NCBI RefSeq assembly: GCF_014635985.1
Contig: NZ_BMDT01000008.1
Span: forward strand, 1-64,000
Length of the DNA: 64,000 bases
Source of the DNA: Enterococcus alcedinis
Lineage (GTDB): Bacteria > Bacillota > Bacilli > Lactobacillales > Enterococcaceae
Direction: 5' to 3'
The translations under genes and the position numbers were made by a program. Below, one piece after another: positions 25,880-34,066 of this stretch. Positions within the stretch are counted from its first letter, which is position 1, and every line of letters begins with the position of its first letter. The notes below the pieces were generated by a model. That model ran no database searches. It had not been told where the DNA came from and was given only the letters and a program-made list of their open reading frames with translations.

Positions 25880-26518
25880 ATGAAAAAAATGATTTTATCC
25901 GTCGGAACGCTAGGTTTGGGAATGCTACTCGTTGGGTGTGGCGCGAATCCCGTTCAACCATCAAGTCCAACACCAGAGCAATCGAATCAGACAGAAACAA
26001 CGACTAGTCGAGTAGACGATAGCCAAGCAAGCGAGCCGTCAAGTGCAGCGAATAATCAAGAAACACAATCCAAGCCAAGTGTTACGATCGCAGAAGCAAT
26101 TGAGATTTTCCAAAAAGAATACGCAGGAGCAGACATTACGTCGCTTGACATTGATACTTCTTTTGGTAAGTGGGTTTATAAAATCGAAGGTGTCGATGAT
26201 TTGAAAGAATACGATTTAAAAATCGATGGGACAACGAAAGCGATTCTTGAACGAGAAGAAGATCAGTTAGACAATGATGATAAAAATGGTATCAAACGTC
26301 AAGCAGACAAACTCGATCTATCAAACTTGTTGTCATTAGACGAAATTACGAAAATTGCCTTAGAGCAAACACAAGGTGGTCAAGTAACTGATTGGGATTT
26401 AGATCGTGACAACGGGGTGACGCATTGGGATGTTGACGTGAAAAACGGTAAACAAGAAGCAACCGTAAAAATCAATGCACAGACCGGTGAGGTATTAGAA
26501 GTCGAATTAGACGATTAG
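25880..26518 (+). CDS. PepSY-domain lipoprotein
   Basis: 212 aa. The signal sequence ends in LGLGMLLVGCG, a lipobox with Cys lipidation. A Ser/Thr/Gln-rich linker (about 25-65) leads to two PepSY repeats: TIAEAIEIFQKEYAGADITSLDID-KWVYKIEGV and LSLDEITKIALEQTQGGQVTDWDLD-THWDVDV. PepSY proteins are thought to inhibit or modulate extracellular peptidases or signalling. Position behind the two-component genes suggests a partner or regulon member. GAGGAGG ribosome binding site. Confidence 0.9.
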   Translation: MKKMILSVGTLGLGMLLVGCGANPVQPSSPTPEQSNQTETTTSRVDDSQASEPSSAANNQETQSKPSVTIAEAIEIFQKEYAGADITSLDIDTSFGKWVYKIEGVDDLKEYDLKIDGTTKAILEREEDQLDNDDKNGIKRQADKLDLSNLLSLDEITKIALEQTQGGQVTDWDLDRDNGVTHWDVDVKNGKQEATVKINAQTGEVLEVELDD

Positions 26519-26547
26519 ACTAGAGTGCCAATCAAATATTAATATCG

Positions 26548-26587
26548 AAACAAAAAAACGCAACGAGTTGGTTGCGTTTTTTTGTTT
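26548..26587. terminator. Bidirectional terminator between PepSY gene and small membrane-protein operon
   Basis: 17-bp perfect stem (26548-26564 with 26571-26587) whose arms end in A7 and T7, so it can act on both strands. It slightly overlaps the stop of the minus-strand gene. Confidence 0.88.
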
Positions 26588-26762
26588 AATATTCTCTGTC
26601 TCGCCACCAACGATAAATGAAAAATGGTAACACGAGAAGAGTTGAAATTAGACGGAACCAATGAACCCAATAGGCGGAAACATCGAAAATCGTTAATAAA
26701 ATACTGATTGCCCCAATGGTAAGGGCAGAAATCATCCACAATTTGTATGATTTTTTCATCAT
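26586..26762 (-). CDS. Small membrane protein, 58 aa
   Basis: Third gene of a minus-strand trio. Two hydrophobic segments (LWMISALTIGAISILLTIF; LISTLLVLPFFIYRW) with a charged C-terminus RWWRDREY. AAAGGA lies 6 nt before the start and the stop abuts the terminator. Family not recognised; similar two-helix peptides are common as small membrane-protein modulators. Confidence 0.65.
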   Translation of the reverse strand: MMKKSYKLWMISALTIGAISILLTIFDVSAYWVHWFRLISTLLVLPFFIYRWWRDREY

Positions 26763-26784
26763 TTTTGTTCCTTTGCTTTTATTT

Positions 26785-26868
26785 TTAATTAATAAACATT
26801 CGACTCACCGTTGATAATACTAAACCGACGATGATTCCAACGACAAAAACACCTATTTTCTTTTTCAT
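26785..26868 (-). CDS. Tiny membrane peptide, 27 aa
   Basis: Starts MKKKIGVFVVGIIVGLVLST: a basic N-terminus and one hydrophobic helix. Its ATG overlaps the stop of the upstream gene as ATGA, and AAGGTGG lies 6 nt upstream, so it is translationally coupled. Second gene of the trio. It could be a single-span membrane peptide; function unknown. Confidence 0.6.
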   Translation of the reverse strand: MKKKIGVFVVGIIVGLVLSTVSRMFIN

Positions 26869-27068
26869 TGATCCACCTTGTTTTTTTCTTTTTTACGGAC
26901 GTACAAAACGCCTAAATAAAAAATGAAACACATTATACTTGTTGTGAAAAAGGATTGAAACAATAATTTCCATGTAAAGGTTGTACCGAAGGAATCAATC
27001 CCTAAGTTGGCAAGGTAGACAAGAGCAAAAGTAATGAGCGACTTAAATACTGTTTTTCTTTTTTCCAA
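26865..27068 (-). CDS. Small membrane protein, 67 aa
   Basis: First gene of the trio. Two hydrophobic segments (SLITFALVYLANLGID; FFTTSIMCFIFYLGVLYV) and a lysine-rich tail (RKKEKNKVDQ). The likely start is TTG 27068, 8 nt after GGGAGG; the ORF extends to a GTG at 27086 that overlaps the ribosome binding site. Family unknown. Confidence 0.65.
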   Translation of the reverse strand: MEKRKTVFKSLITFALVYLANLGIDSFGTTFTWKLLFQSFFTTSIMCFIFYLGVLYVRKKEKNKVDQ

Positions 27069-27171
27069 AATAAAAACCTCCCACAAATTTATGAATAAGT
27101 CATTGGATGGTATTTCTCTAACGAATGTGTAGTTACTTTAATAATAGCATGTCTTGCTTTTTTTAGATACG

Positions 27172-27211
27172 AAAAACCCAGCCACTGATTAACAAAATCA
27201 AGGGCTGGGTT
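27172..27211 (-). terminator. def terminator
   Basis: AACCCAGCC/GGCTGGGTT stem (27175-27183 with 27203-27211), large loop, T run on the minus strand. Confidence 0.8.
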
Positions 27212-27225
27212 GATTTTTATGTCAA

Positions 27226-27789
27226 TTATTCTAACACAAGCACATCGTCTTTTAGGATGAAAGGATTTTCAGGGTCGATATGATCATAGAACATAATCCC
27301 ATTTAAGTGGTCCATTTCATGTTGGACGACAATTCCCGGATAATTTTTGAAGCGCACTTTCTTTTTTTCACCATCTGCGTTGACGTACGTCAAGGTAATT
27401 CTTGCAGAACGCACGACGTAACCAGGTACGTTACGATCAACAGACAGGCAACCTTCACCATCGGCTAAGCAAGCTTGTTGGACAGAATGGCTGACAATTT
27501 TAGGATTATACATCACGTCTTTTAAGATCGGTTCGGGATGTTCCGGGTCATTGCTTGGAATTAAGACCGCGACAATCCGTTTTGAAATATCTAATTGAGG
27601 GGCAGCTAAACCAACTCCGCCACGTAAATCAAGTTCTTCTGCTTTAATGGGATCTTGGCTATTGGTTAAAAATTCCATCATCTCTTGACCTAATTGAATG
27701 TCTTCTTCGCTTAATGGGAAGGGGACCTCTTGTGCTGTTTTACGTAAAGTGGGATGGCCTTCACGAATAATATCTTCCATTGTAATCAA
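27226..27789 (-). CDS. def: Peptide deformylase
   Basis: 187-aa metalloenzyme that removes the N-formyl group from nascent proteins. The three PDF motifs are present: GVGLAAPQ (motif 1), EGCLSV (metal Cys) and QHEMDHLNG (HExxH). It is a type 2 Gram-positive PDF by length and the insertion between motifs 1 and 2. TTG 27789 is taken as the start since GGAGGA lies 9 nt before it; ATG 27780 is 18 nt away. Monocistronic. Confidence 0.94.
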   Translation of the reverse strand: MITMEDIIREGHPTLRKTAQEVPFPLSEEDIQLGQEMMEFLTNSQDPIKAEELDLRGGVGLAAPQLDISKRIVAVLIPSNDPEHPEPILKDVMYNPKIVSHSVQQACLADGEGCLSVDRNVPGYVVRSARITLTYVNADGEKKKVRFKNYPGIVVQHEMDHLNGIMFYDHIDPENPFILKDDVLVLE

Positions 27790-27969
27790 TTAAAAGATTC
27801 CTCCTACATAATTAAAATCAGTCGTATCAATGACGACATATCATTCGTTAGTTTACCACAAAACAGGGAATAACGGACAAAGAGAAAATTGAAATTTTAA
27901 AAAAATCCTAAGAAAGGCAACGTAGAAGTGTATTTTTGAGAAGTTCACAAAATTTTCAAAACTTTTTTC

Positions 27970-28026
27970 TTGAAATCCCCTTCGAAAAAGCGTAATATGA
28001 CATAGTGTCATATGACAGTGTGTCAT
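27970..28026 (+). promoter_or_regulatory. Promoter with tandem palindromic TetR operator
   Basis: TTGAAA (27970-27975), 17-nt spacer, TAATAT (27993-27998). Two abutting perfect palindromes, each ATGACA-nnn-TGTCAT, occupy 27997-28011 and 28012-28026, covering the end of the -10 and the transcription start. This layout is that of an autorepressor site. Confidence 0.85.
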
Positions 28027-28048
28027 AAGGGAGAGGAGGCGTTAAGTG

Positions 28049-28708
28049 ATGCCAACAGAAACGTTTTTTAATTTGCCAAAAGAAAAACAAAAACGGATTT
28101 TGGATGCTGCAGCGCAAGAATTTTCACGTGTAGGGTTAAATGAAGCTTCGATTGCTAACGTAATTAAAGAGGCAGAAATTTCTCGTGGGAGTTTCTATCA
28201 ATATTTTTCAGACAAAGAGGATTTATATTATTATTATTTCTACACATTACGTAGTCATAATCATCGTTATTTAATTCAAGCGATTGCTGAGCGAGAGGGC
28301 GATTTATTTGCAGGAATAGAAGATTATTTTTTCCGTCTGACACCAGAAATGTTTACCGGCAAGAACCATCAATTTTATCGTCATCTCTTTATGAATATGG
28401 ATGCTCATGGCTTTCAACGCGTGATGCCTTATTTAGAAAAGAAGGTCGAAAAAGCACACTGTCAGCAAAAAGAACACATCAAAAAAAATCACCAAGATTT
28501 AGAAAGAGTTGTGAATTTAGCGTTAATCGATGTCAATGATTCCGAAGAGTTACATGTCTTATTTAAGATGTTAATGCACATCGTCTTTTCAACGATTCAA
28601 GAAGGTTATCGTTATCAAAAACTCTATCCAGAAGAAGGCCAAGAACGGATGGAGAAAAATTTTATGAGAAAAATTAAATGGCTAAAAAATGGTGCAGGAA
28701 AGGAATAA
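28049..28708 (+). CDS. TetR/AcrR-family regulator of the ABC exporter
   Basis: 219 aa. The N-terminal HTH (KRILDAAAQEFSRVGLNEASIANVIKEAEISRGSFYQYFSDKEDLYYYYF) is a textbook TetR_N domain. The rest is a helical ligand-binding domain with many aromatic residues. ATG 28049 is 9 nt after AGGAGG; GTG 28046 is an alternative. It is the first gene of an operon with two ABC exporter halves, and it probably binds the double palindrome upstream to repress the operon until a drug-like ligand binds (inference). Confidence 0.9.
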   Translation: MPTETFFNLPKEKQKRILDAAAQEFSRVGLNEASIANVIKEAEISRGSFYQYFSDKEDLYYYYFYTLRSHNHRYLIQAIAEREGDLFAGIEDYFFRLTPEMFTGKNHQFYRHLFMNMDAHGFQRVMPYLEKKVEKAHCQQKEHIKKNHQDLERVVNLALIDVNDSEELHVLFKMLMHIVFSTIQEGYRYQKLYPEEGQERMEKNFMRKIKWLKNGAGKE

Positions 28709-28712
28709 ACGT

Positions 28713-30440
28713 ATGATTAAATTAATAAAACGAGTCTCTTTGACTTCAGCAATCATGGCATTTGCCTTTATGATTGTTCAAGTCATTTCAGATTTATATT
28801 TGCCAAACTTAACATCGAATATTATTAATGATGGGGTGGCGAAAGGCGACATTGACTATATTTGGAGTACCGGTATTGTGATGCTTGGTTTTTCACTTCT
28901 TAGTATTGTCGCAGCTGTCGGAAATACGTATTATGCGACAAAAGAATCACAAAAATTAGGACAAAAGTTACGTAGCGACGTTTATCGAAAAGTGGAACAA
29001 TCATCGATTAAAACGTTTGATAAATATGGAACAGCGTCACTGATTACACGTACAACCAACGATATTAACCAAGTGGCGTTAGTGACACAAATGACGTTAC
29101 GTTTGATGATTAATGCACCAATTACTCTACTAGGTGCGAGCTTTTTAGCTTATCAAAAAGATGCCGAATTAACGCGGGTTTTCTTAGTTGTTATTCCAAT
29201 TATGATTACCGTGATTGGTGTCATTATGTACTTAGCCGTGCCGCTATTTAAGAGTATGCAAGAGAAAACCGACCGCTTAAACTTAGTTTTCCGTGAAAAC
29301 CTAACCGGTGTCCGTGTGGTACGTGCCTTCAATAAAACGAAGTACGAAGAAAAACGTTTTGATGAAGCGAACTTAGATTTTACAACCACAGCAATCAAGG
29401 TAAATACGATTGTTTCATCAATGATGCCAATCATGACATTAATTATGAGTGGAACAACAGTTGCGATCACTTGGTTTGGTGCACAATACATTTCCGAAAT
29501 GCAACTAGAAGTCGGAAACTTAATTGCCTTTATTACGTATGCGATGCAAATTTTGTTTAGTTTCATGATGTTTGCGATGTTATTCGTGATGATTCCACGT
29601 GGAGAAGCTTCTGCGAAACGGATCAATGAAGTGCTAGAGGAAGAAGACTATATTTTAGATCCTGAACAACCAGAAACCTTAACAACTAAAGGTAAAGATG
29701 CGACATTAGTCTTTAAGAATGTGGATTACCGTTATGCAGGAGCAGAAAAACGGACATTGGAAGACGTTAATTTCGAGGTACGTTCTGGTCAAACCGTTGC
29801 GATTATCGGTGGAACAGGTTCAGGAAAAACAACCCTAGTCAACCTGATTCCTCGTTTATATGATATTGAAGCAGGTGAAATTATGATTAATGGTCATAAT
29901 ATCGCTTCTGTTACGCAAAAGAATTTGCGTGAAGTAATTGGTTTTGTGCCACAAAAAGCCGTTTTATTCACTGGAACAATTCGTGAAAACATCAAATATG
30001 GTAATAAAGAAGCAACCGATGAAGAAATCTGGCAAGCTTTAACAACCGCTCAAGCCCGTGAATTTGTCGAATCATTACCTGATGGTTTAGATAGTCACGT
30101 AGAACAAGGCGGAGGTAACTTCTCTGGTGGACAAAAACAACGCTTAGCCATCGCTCGAGCATTAGTGAAAAAATCAGACATTTTTGTTTTTGATGATTCG
30201 TTTTCTGCACTGGATTTCAAAACCGATGCGAACTTGCGTCAAGCGTTAAAAGAAGATTTAACCCAAGGAATTTTAGTGATTGTCGCTCAACGAGTAAGTA
30301 CGGTTATTGATGCCGATACGATTTTAGTCCTTGATGAAGGAAAAGTCGTTGGACAAGGAACACATGAAGAATTACTTGCTAGCAACGAAACGTACCAAGA
30401 GATTGTGTCATCACAATTGAGAGAGGAGGACTTAGCATGA
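28713..30440 (+). CDS. Heterodimeric ABC exporter, half A (degenerate-site subunit)
   Basis: 575 aa: an N-terminal six-helix exporter domain then an ABC domain. Walker A GGTGSGKTT and signature FSGGQKQR are intact, but the Walker B catalytic Glu is replaced (FVFDDSFSALD) and the switch His is Gln (VIVAQRVST). These are the hallmarks of the subunit that supplies the non-catalytic Walker motifs in heterodimeric exporters such as LmrC, BmrC or TM287. ATG 28713 with AAGGAA upstream is the likely start; an earlier start would overlap TetR. The partner follows with an ATGA overlap. Role: multidrug or lipid-like substrate efflux. Confidence 0.92.
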   Translation: MIKLIKRVSLTSAIMAFAFMIVQVISDLYLPNLTSNIINDGVAKGDIDYIWSTGIVMLGFSLLSIVAAVGNTYYATKESQKLGQKLRSDVYRKVEQSSIKTFDKYGTASLITRTTNDINQVALVTQMTLRLMINAPITLLGASFLAYQKDAELTRVFLVVIPIMITVIGVIMYLAVPLFKSMQEKTDRLNLVFRENLTGVRVVRAFNKTKYEEKRFDEANLDFTTTAIKVNTIVSSMMPIMTLIMSGTTVAITWFGAQYISEMQLEVGNLIAFITYAMQILFSFMMFAMLFVMIPRGEASAKRINEVLEEEDYILDPEQPETLTTKGKDATLVFKNVDYRYAGAEKRTLEDVNFEVRSGQTVAIIGGTGSGKTTLVNLIPRLYDIEAGEIMINGHNIASVTQKNLREVIGFVPQKAVLFTGTIRENIKYGNKEATDEEIWQALTTAQAREFVESLPDGLDSHVEQGGGNFSGGQKQRLAIARALVKKSDIFVFDDSFSALDFKTDANLRQALKEDLTQGILVIVAQRVSTVIDADTILVLDEGKVVGQGTHEELLASNETYQEIVSSQLREEDLA

Positions 30441-32320
30441 GTCAAAAAACAGAAAAGAAAACACAAGGACCAATGGGCGGCGGACGTGGACCCGGTCATG
30501 GCTTAGGAATGAAAGCTGAGAAACCAAAAAACTTTGGTGCCACAACAAAACGTTTATTCCGTTACATGTCTAGACGTTTAATCGCCATTAGCCTCGTATT
30601 TATTTTGGCAATTGCCGCAGTCATCTTCCAAATTCGTACCCCACGTATTTTAGGACAAGCAACAACCGAAATATTTAGTGGTGTAATGAAGGGAATTGAA
30701 CAAATGAAGATGGGCGAGAAGTTGACTTCTTTCCCAATCGATTTTGATAAAATCGGTCAAATTTTAATGATTGTGATTGCGATGTACGTGATTTCAGCCA
30801 TCTTTAACTTCGGGCAACAATTTATCATGACTCGTGTGTCACAACGCACGGTTTATGAATTGCGCCAAGAATTGGATCACAAGATGAAACGATTACCGAT
30901 TTCTTATTTTGATACGCATTCCAATGGTGATATTATGTCGCGTGCGATTAATGACATGGATAATATCGCAAGTACATTGCAACAAAACTTAACCCAGTTT
31001 GTGACCAGTACCGTGACTTTCATCGGTGTTTTATGGATGATGTTTTCAATTAGCTGGCAGTTATCCTTAGTGGCTTTAATTACCGTGCCATTAAGTCTAG
31101 TAGTTGTCATGATGATTGCGCCGAAGTCACAAAAATATTTTGCCGATCAACAAAAAAGCTTAGGTTTATTAAACAACCAAGTCGAAGAAACCTACGCTGG
31201 ACATACTGTTGTGAAAACATTTAACCATGAAGAAGCCGATCAAGCAGTCTTTGAAGTTGAAAATGAGAAGTTATATCAAGCGGGTTGGAAAGCGCAATTT
31301 ATTTCTGCGATGATTATGCCATTGATGAACTTTGTTAAAAACTTAGGCTATGTCTTTATTGCCGTTTTAGGTGGGATTCGTGTTGCCAATGGTCAAATTT
31401 CATTAGGGGATGTGCAAGCATTCTTACAATATACGAACCAATTTTCACAACCAATTACGCAAATGGCAAGTTTAATCAACACAATCCAATCAACCGTCGC
31501 ATCTGCTGAGCGTGTCTTTGAAATCTTAGATGAAGAAGAAATGAATGATGACCCATCAGGCGTACCAGCGATTGCAGATTCACCTTACAAAGTTTCTTTT
31601 GAAAACGTCCAATTCGGCTATTCAGAAGACAAATTGTTAATGACTGATTTTAGTTTAGACGTGAAACCAGGTGAAATGATTGCGGTCGTCGGACCAACAG
31701 GTGCGGGTAAAACGACTTTAATTAACTTACTTGAACGCTTCTATGATATTTCAGGCGGAAGCATTCGTTACAATGGGAAAGACACACGTGATATGAAACG
31801 AGAAGAACTACGTGCAAACTTCTCGATGGTTCTACAAGATACGTGGTTATTTACCGGAACGATTTATGACAATATCTTATACGGCAATGAACACGCAACA
31901 AAAGAACAAGTCATTGAAGCTGCCAAAGCCGCATACGTTGATGAATTTGTTCGTAAATTACCAGATGGTTATGATACGATTTTAAATGAGGATGCAAGTA
32001 ATATTTCTCAAGGACAACGCCAATTAATCACGATTGCTCGTGCATTCTTAGCTAATCCAGATGTTTTAATTTTAGATGAAGCGACATCAAGTGTTGATAC
32101 GCGTACAGAACATTTGATTCAACGTGCGATGGAACGCTTATTAGAAAAACGTACTAGCTTCGTCGTCGCTCACCGATTATCAACGATTCGCGATGCTCAT
32201 AATATTATCGTAATGAACCAAGGTTCAATCGTCGAAACCGGCAACCACGAAGAGTTAATGGCTAAAAACGGCTTCTACGCCGATTTATATAACAGCCAAT
32301 TCTCAGAAGAAGTCGCATAA
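30437..32320 (+). CDS. Heterodimeric ABC exporter, half B (catalytic-site subunit)
   Basis: 627 aa. A Gly/Pro/His-rich N-terminal extension (GPMGGGRGPGHGLG) precedes six membrane helices and an ABC domain with GPTGAGKTT, canonical Walker B LILDEATSSVD and switch His VVAHRLST. Its signature is degenerate (ISQGQRQL instead of LSGGQ), complementing half A: the pair has one consensus and one degenerate ATP site, as in LmrCD, EfrCD and BmrCD. Stop codon TAA is the beginning of the following repeat element (TAAGAGG). Confidence 0.92.
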   Translation: MSQKTEKKTQGPMGGGRGPGHGLGMKAEKPKNFGATTKRLFRYMSRRLIAISLVFILAIAAVIFQIRTPRILGQATTEIFSGVMKGIEQMKMGEKLTSFPIDFDKIGQILMIVIAMYVISAIFNFGQQFIMTRVSQRTVYELRQELDHKMKRLPISYFDTHSNGDIMSRAINDMDNIASTLQQNLTQFVTSTVTFIGVLWMMFSISWQLSLVALITVPLSLVVVMMIAPKSQKYFADQQKSLGLLNNQVEETYAGHTVVKTFNHEEADQAVFEVENEKLYQAGWKAQFISAMIMPLMNFVKNLGYVFIAVLGGIRVANGQISLGDVQAFLQYTNQFSQPITQMASLINTIQSTVASAERVFEILDEEEMNDDPSGVPAIADSPYKVSFENVQFGYSEDKLLMTDFSLDVKPGEMIAVVGPTGAGKTTLINLLERFYDISGGSIRYNGKDTRDMKREELRANFSMVLQDTWLFTGTIYDNILYGNEHATKEQVIEAAKAAYVDEFVRKLPDGYDTILNEDASNISQGQRQLITIARAFLANPDVLILDEATSSVDTRTEHLIQRAMERLLEKRTSFVVAHRLSTIRDAHNIIVMNQGSIVETGNHEELMAKNGFYADLYNSQFSEEVA

Positions 32321-32484
32321 GAGGTTATAAGTGAAGCGTGTAATGACGAGTAATAAGCAAAGAATCGTTTGAAAGTGTCTTTTACTTTCAAAAAGATTCT
32401 GGCTTATTACCGAGTCGTTGCTTCAGTTATACCGTTTCTAATAAGAGGTTATAAGTGAAGCGAGAGGTAATGAATTGTTACCGT
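32319..32484 (-). repeat. Palindromic intergenic repeat, one full and one truncated unit
   Basis: The full unit (32319-32437) is the reverse complement of the 8561-8676 type: AAGAGGTTATAAGTGAAGCG, AGTAATAAGCAAAGAATCGTTTGAAAGT, ACTTTCAAAAAGATTCTGGCTTATTACC and an ATACCGTTTC end. A second unit begins at 32443 with the same 20-nt end but is collapsed to about 42 bp (to ACCGT at 32484). Confidence 0.85.
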
Positions 32485-32494
32485 AAAATATGAA

Positions 32495-32542
32495 AAAAAC
32501 CTGTGCTTGAAATGTCTCAATTCATTTCAAACACAGGTTTTT
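32495..32542. terminator. Terminator between ABC exporter operon and exonuclease
   Basis: Long stem AAACCTGTG-TTGAAATG with CATTTCAA-CACAGGTTT (one mismatch) and A or T runs on both sides; can serve both convergent genes. Confidence 0.88.
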
Positions 32543-32553
32543 GCTATTCAAAT

Positions 32554-33087
32554 TTATTTAGGCTGTACGAGTTTCTTAAGTGGTTCAACGCCAAAATTCG
32601 CTGCTTGGTATAGCAAGATTTCAGCACAGGCACGACTATCTTCTAAGGCATCGTGGTGATTGTTTAAAGTGATATTTAAATTCGCACAAACTGTGTCTAA
32701 ACGATGATTGGTCATCGTTGGGAAAAGTTTACGACTTGTCTTTACGGTACATAAAGATAAATAATGTGGTTGCTCCAGTCCATAATAATCAAGACAGCCA
32801 GCTAAGACTTTCATATCAAAAGCGGCGTTATGCGCGACGATTAATCGATTTTCTTGGAAATACGTTTGAATATTTCGCCAAACTTCAGGAAATTTTGGTG
32901 CGTTGTGGACATCTTCTGGCTCAATGCCGTGTACTTGGATGTTTCGCCAAAAAAATTCGGTTTCTGGTTGGATCAATGAATAGTATTCGCCCACAATTTT
33001 TCCGTGTTGAACCATGACTAAAGCGACGGAACAAGCACTATGTGGTAGATGATTCGCTGTTTCAAAATCAATCGCAATAAAATTCAA
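32554..33087 (-). CDS. DnaQ-like 3'-5' exonuclease (DEDDh)
   Basis: 177 aa. Exo I FIAIDFETAN, Exo II VAHNAAFDMKVL and Exo III HHDALEDSRACAEIL give the DEDDh metal-binding set of the epsilon-subunit/RNase T superfamily. It lacks any polymerase, BRCT or GIY-YIG domain, so it is a stand-alone proofreading-like exonuclease or oligoribonuclease-type enzyme. The natural substrate (DNA or RNA) cannot be told from sequence. Divergent from ecsA. Confidence 0.88.
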   Translation of the reverse strand: MNFIAIDFETANHLPHSACSVALVMVQHGKIVGEYYSLIQPETEFFWRNIQVHGIEPEDVHNAPKFPEVWRNIQTYFQENRLIVAHNAAFDMKVLAGCLDYYGLEQPHYLSLCTVKTSRKLFPTMTNHRLDTVCANLNITLNNHHDALEDSRACAEILLYQAANFGVEPLKKLVQPK

Positions 33088-33292
33088 TTCAATCGCCCCC
33101 TTAATTCTAGTTGTACCTTAGCATAATTTGTAACAAATAACAAAAAAACTTGAATTTTTAGTAGAATTTTCAATAGTCTGTTTGTCCGGAAGTTTGATCA
33201 TTGGTTATAGTAAGATTCGCAAGAGGGGCCTTATTTTTTTAATGGAAAATGTAAGGTGGGCTCTCTTCAGACTCTTTATTTTTTCGTGAGCG

Positions 33293-33301
33293 TGGTATAA
33301 T
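33293..33301 (+). promoter_or_regulatory. Extended -10 promoter of ecsAB
   Basis: TGGTATAAT, 31 nt before the ecsA start. Confidence 0.65.
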
Positions 33302-33332
33302 GGTTGTACTACGTTTTGGAGGAAAGAATTAA

Positions 33333-34061
33333 ATGACATTATCCTTACAACAAGTTACAGGCGGCTACGGCCATATTCCTGTCTTAAAAGAAGTTAGTTT
33401 TGAAGTGAAAGATCATGAATTAGTTGGCTTAATTGGCCTAAATGGTGCAGGAAAAAGCACGACAATTAAAGAAATTATGGGGTTGTTACAGCCGCAATCG
33501 GGGACAATCACATTAGACGGTTTACGCTTAAGTCAAGATCCCGAAAGTTACCGTAAGAAAATTGGTTACATTCCGGAAACGCCCGTCTTATATGAAGAGT
33601 TGACCTTAAAAGAGCATATTGAGATTACGGCAATGGCCTACGATATTCCACAAGAAATTGCACACCAACGAGCAGCGAAGTTATTAACGACTTTTCGTTT
33701 AGAAAATCGAGTGGATTGGTTTCCAGCGAATTTTTCTAAAGGGATGAAACAAAAGGTCATGATTTTATGTGCGTTATTAGTTGAACCAAGCTTATTAATC
33801 GTGGATGAACCTTTCTTAGGATTAGACCCATTAGCAATTCATTCATTATTAGCACTCTTTGATGAGATGAAACAAAGCGGTGTCTCAATTTTAATGTCGA
33901 CGCATGTACTAGCGACAGCAGAAAAACATTGTGACCGCTTCGTGATTTTACATGAAGGAAAAATTCGAGCACAGGGCACACTACTCGAATTACAAGGCGC
34001 TTTTGACTTACCGGATGCTTCGCTAGATGAATTATACTTAGCGTTGACGAAGGAGGCATAA
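33333..34061 (+). CDS. ecsA: ABC transporter ATP-binding protein EcsA
   Basis: 242-aa ATPase: Walker A GLNGAGKST, signature variant FSKGMKQK, Walker B LLIVDEPFLGLDP, switch His STHVLATA. The partner gene is EcsB-like and follows 5 nt downstream. In Bacillus and enterococci EcsAB affects protein secretion, intramembrane protease RseP-linked processing and peptide pheromone export. GGAGG ribosome binding site. Confidence 0.9.
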   Translation: MTLSLQQVTGGYGHIPVLKEVSFEVKDHELVGLIGLNGAGKSTTIKEIMGLLQPQSGTITLDGLRLSQDPESYRKKIGYIPETPVLYEELTLKEHIEITAMAYDIPQEIAHQRAAKLLTTFRLENRVDWFPANFSKGMKQKVMILCALLVEPSLLIVDEPFLGLDPLAIHSLLALFDEMKQSGVSILMSTHVLATAEKHCDRFVILHEGKIRAQGTLLELQGAFDLPDASLDELYLALTKEA

Positions 34062-34066
34062 GAGGG

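Noticed and set aside
26539-26739. 66-codon minus-strand frame overlapping the PepSY terminator
   Set aside because: Out of frame with the 58-aa membrane protein gene on the same strand, which has the better ribosome binding site and composition.
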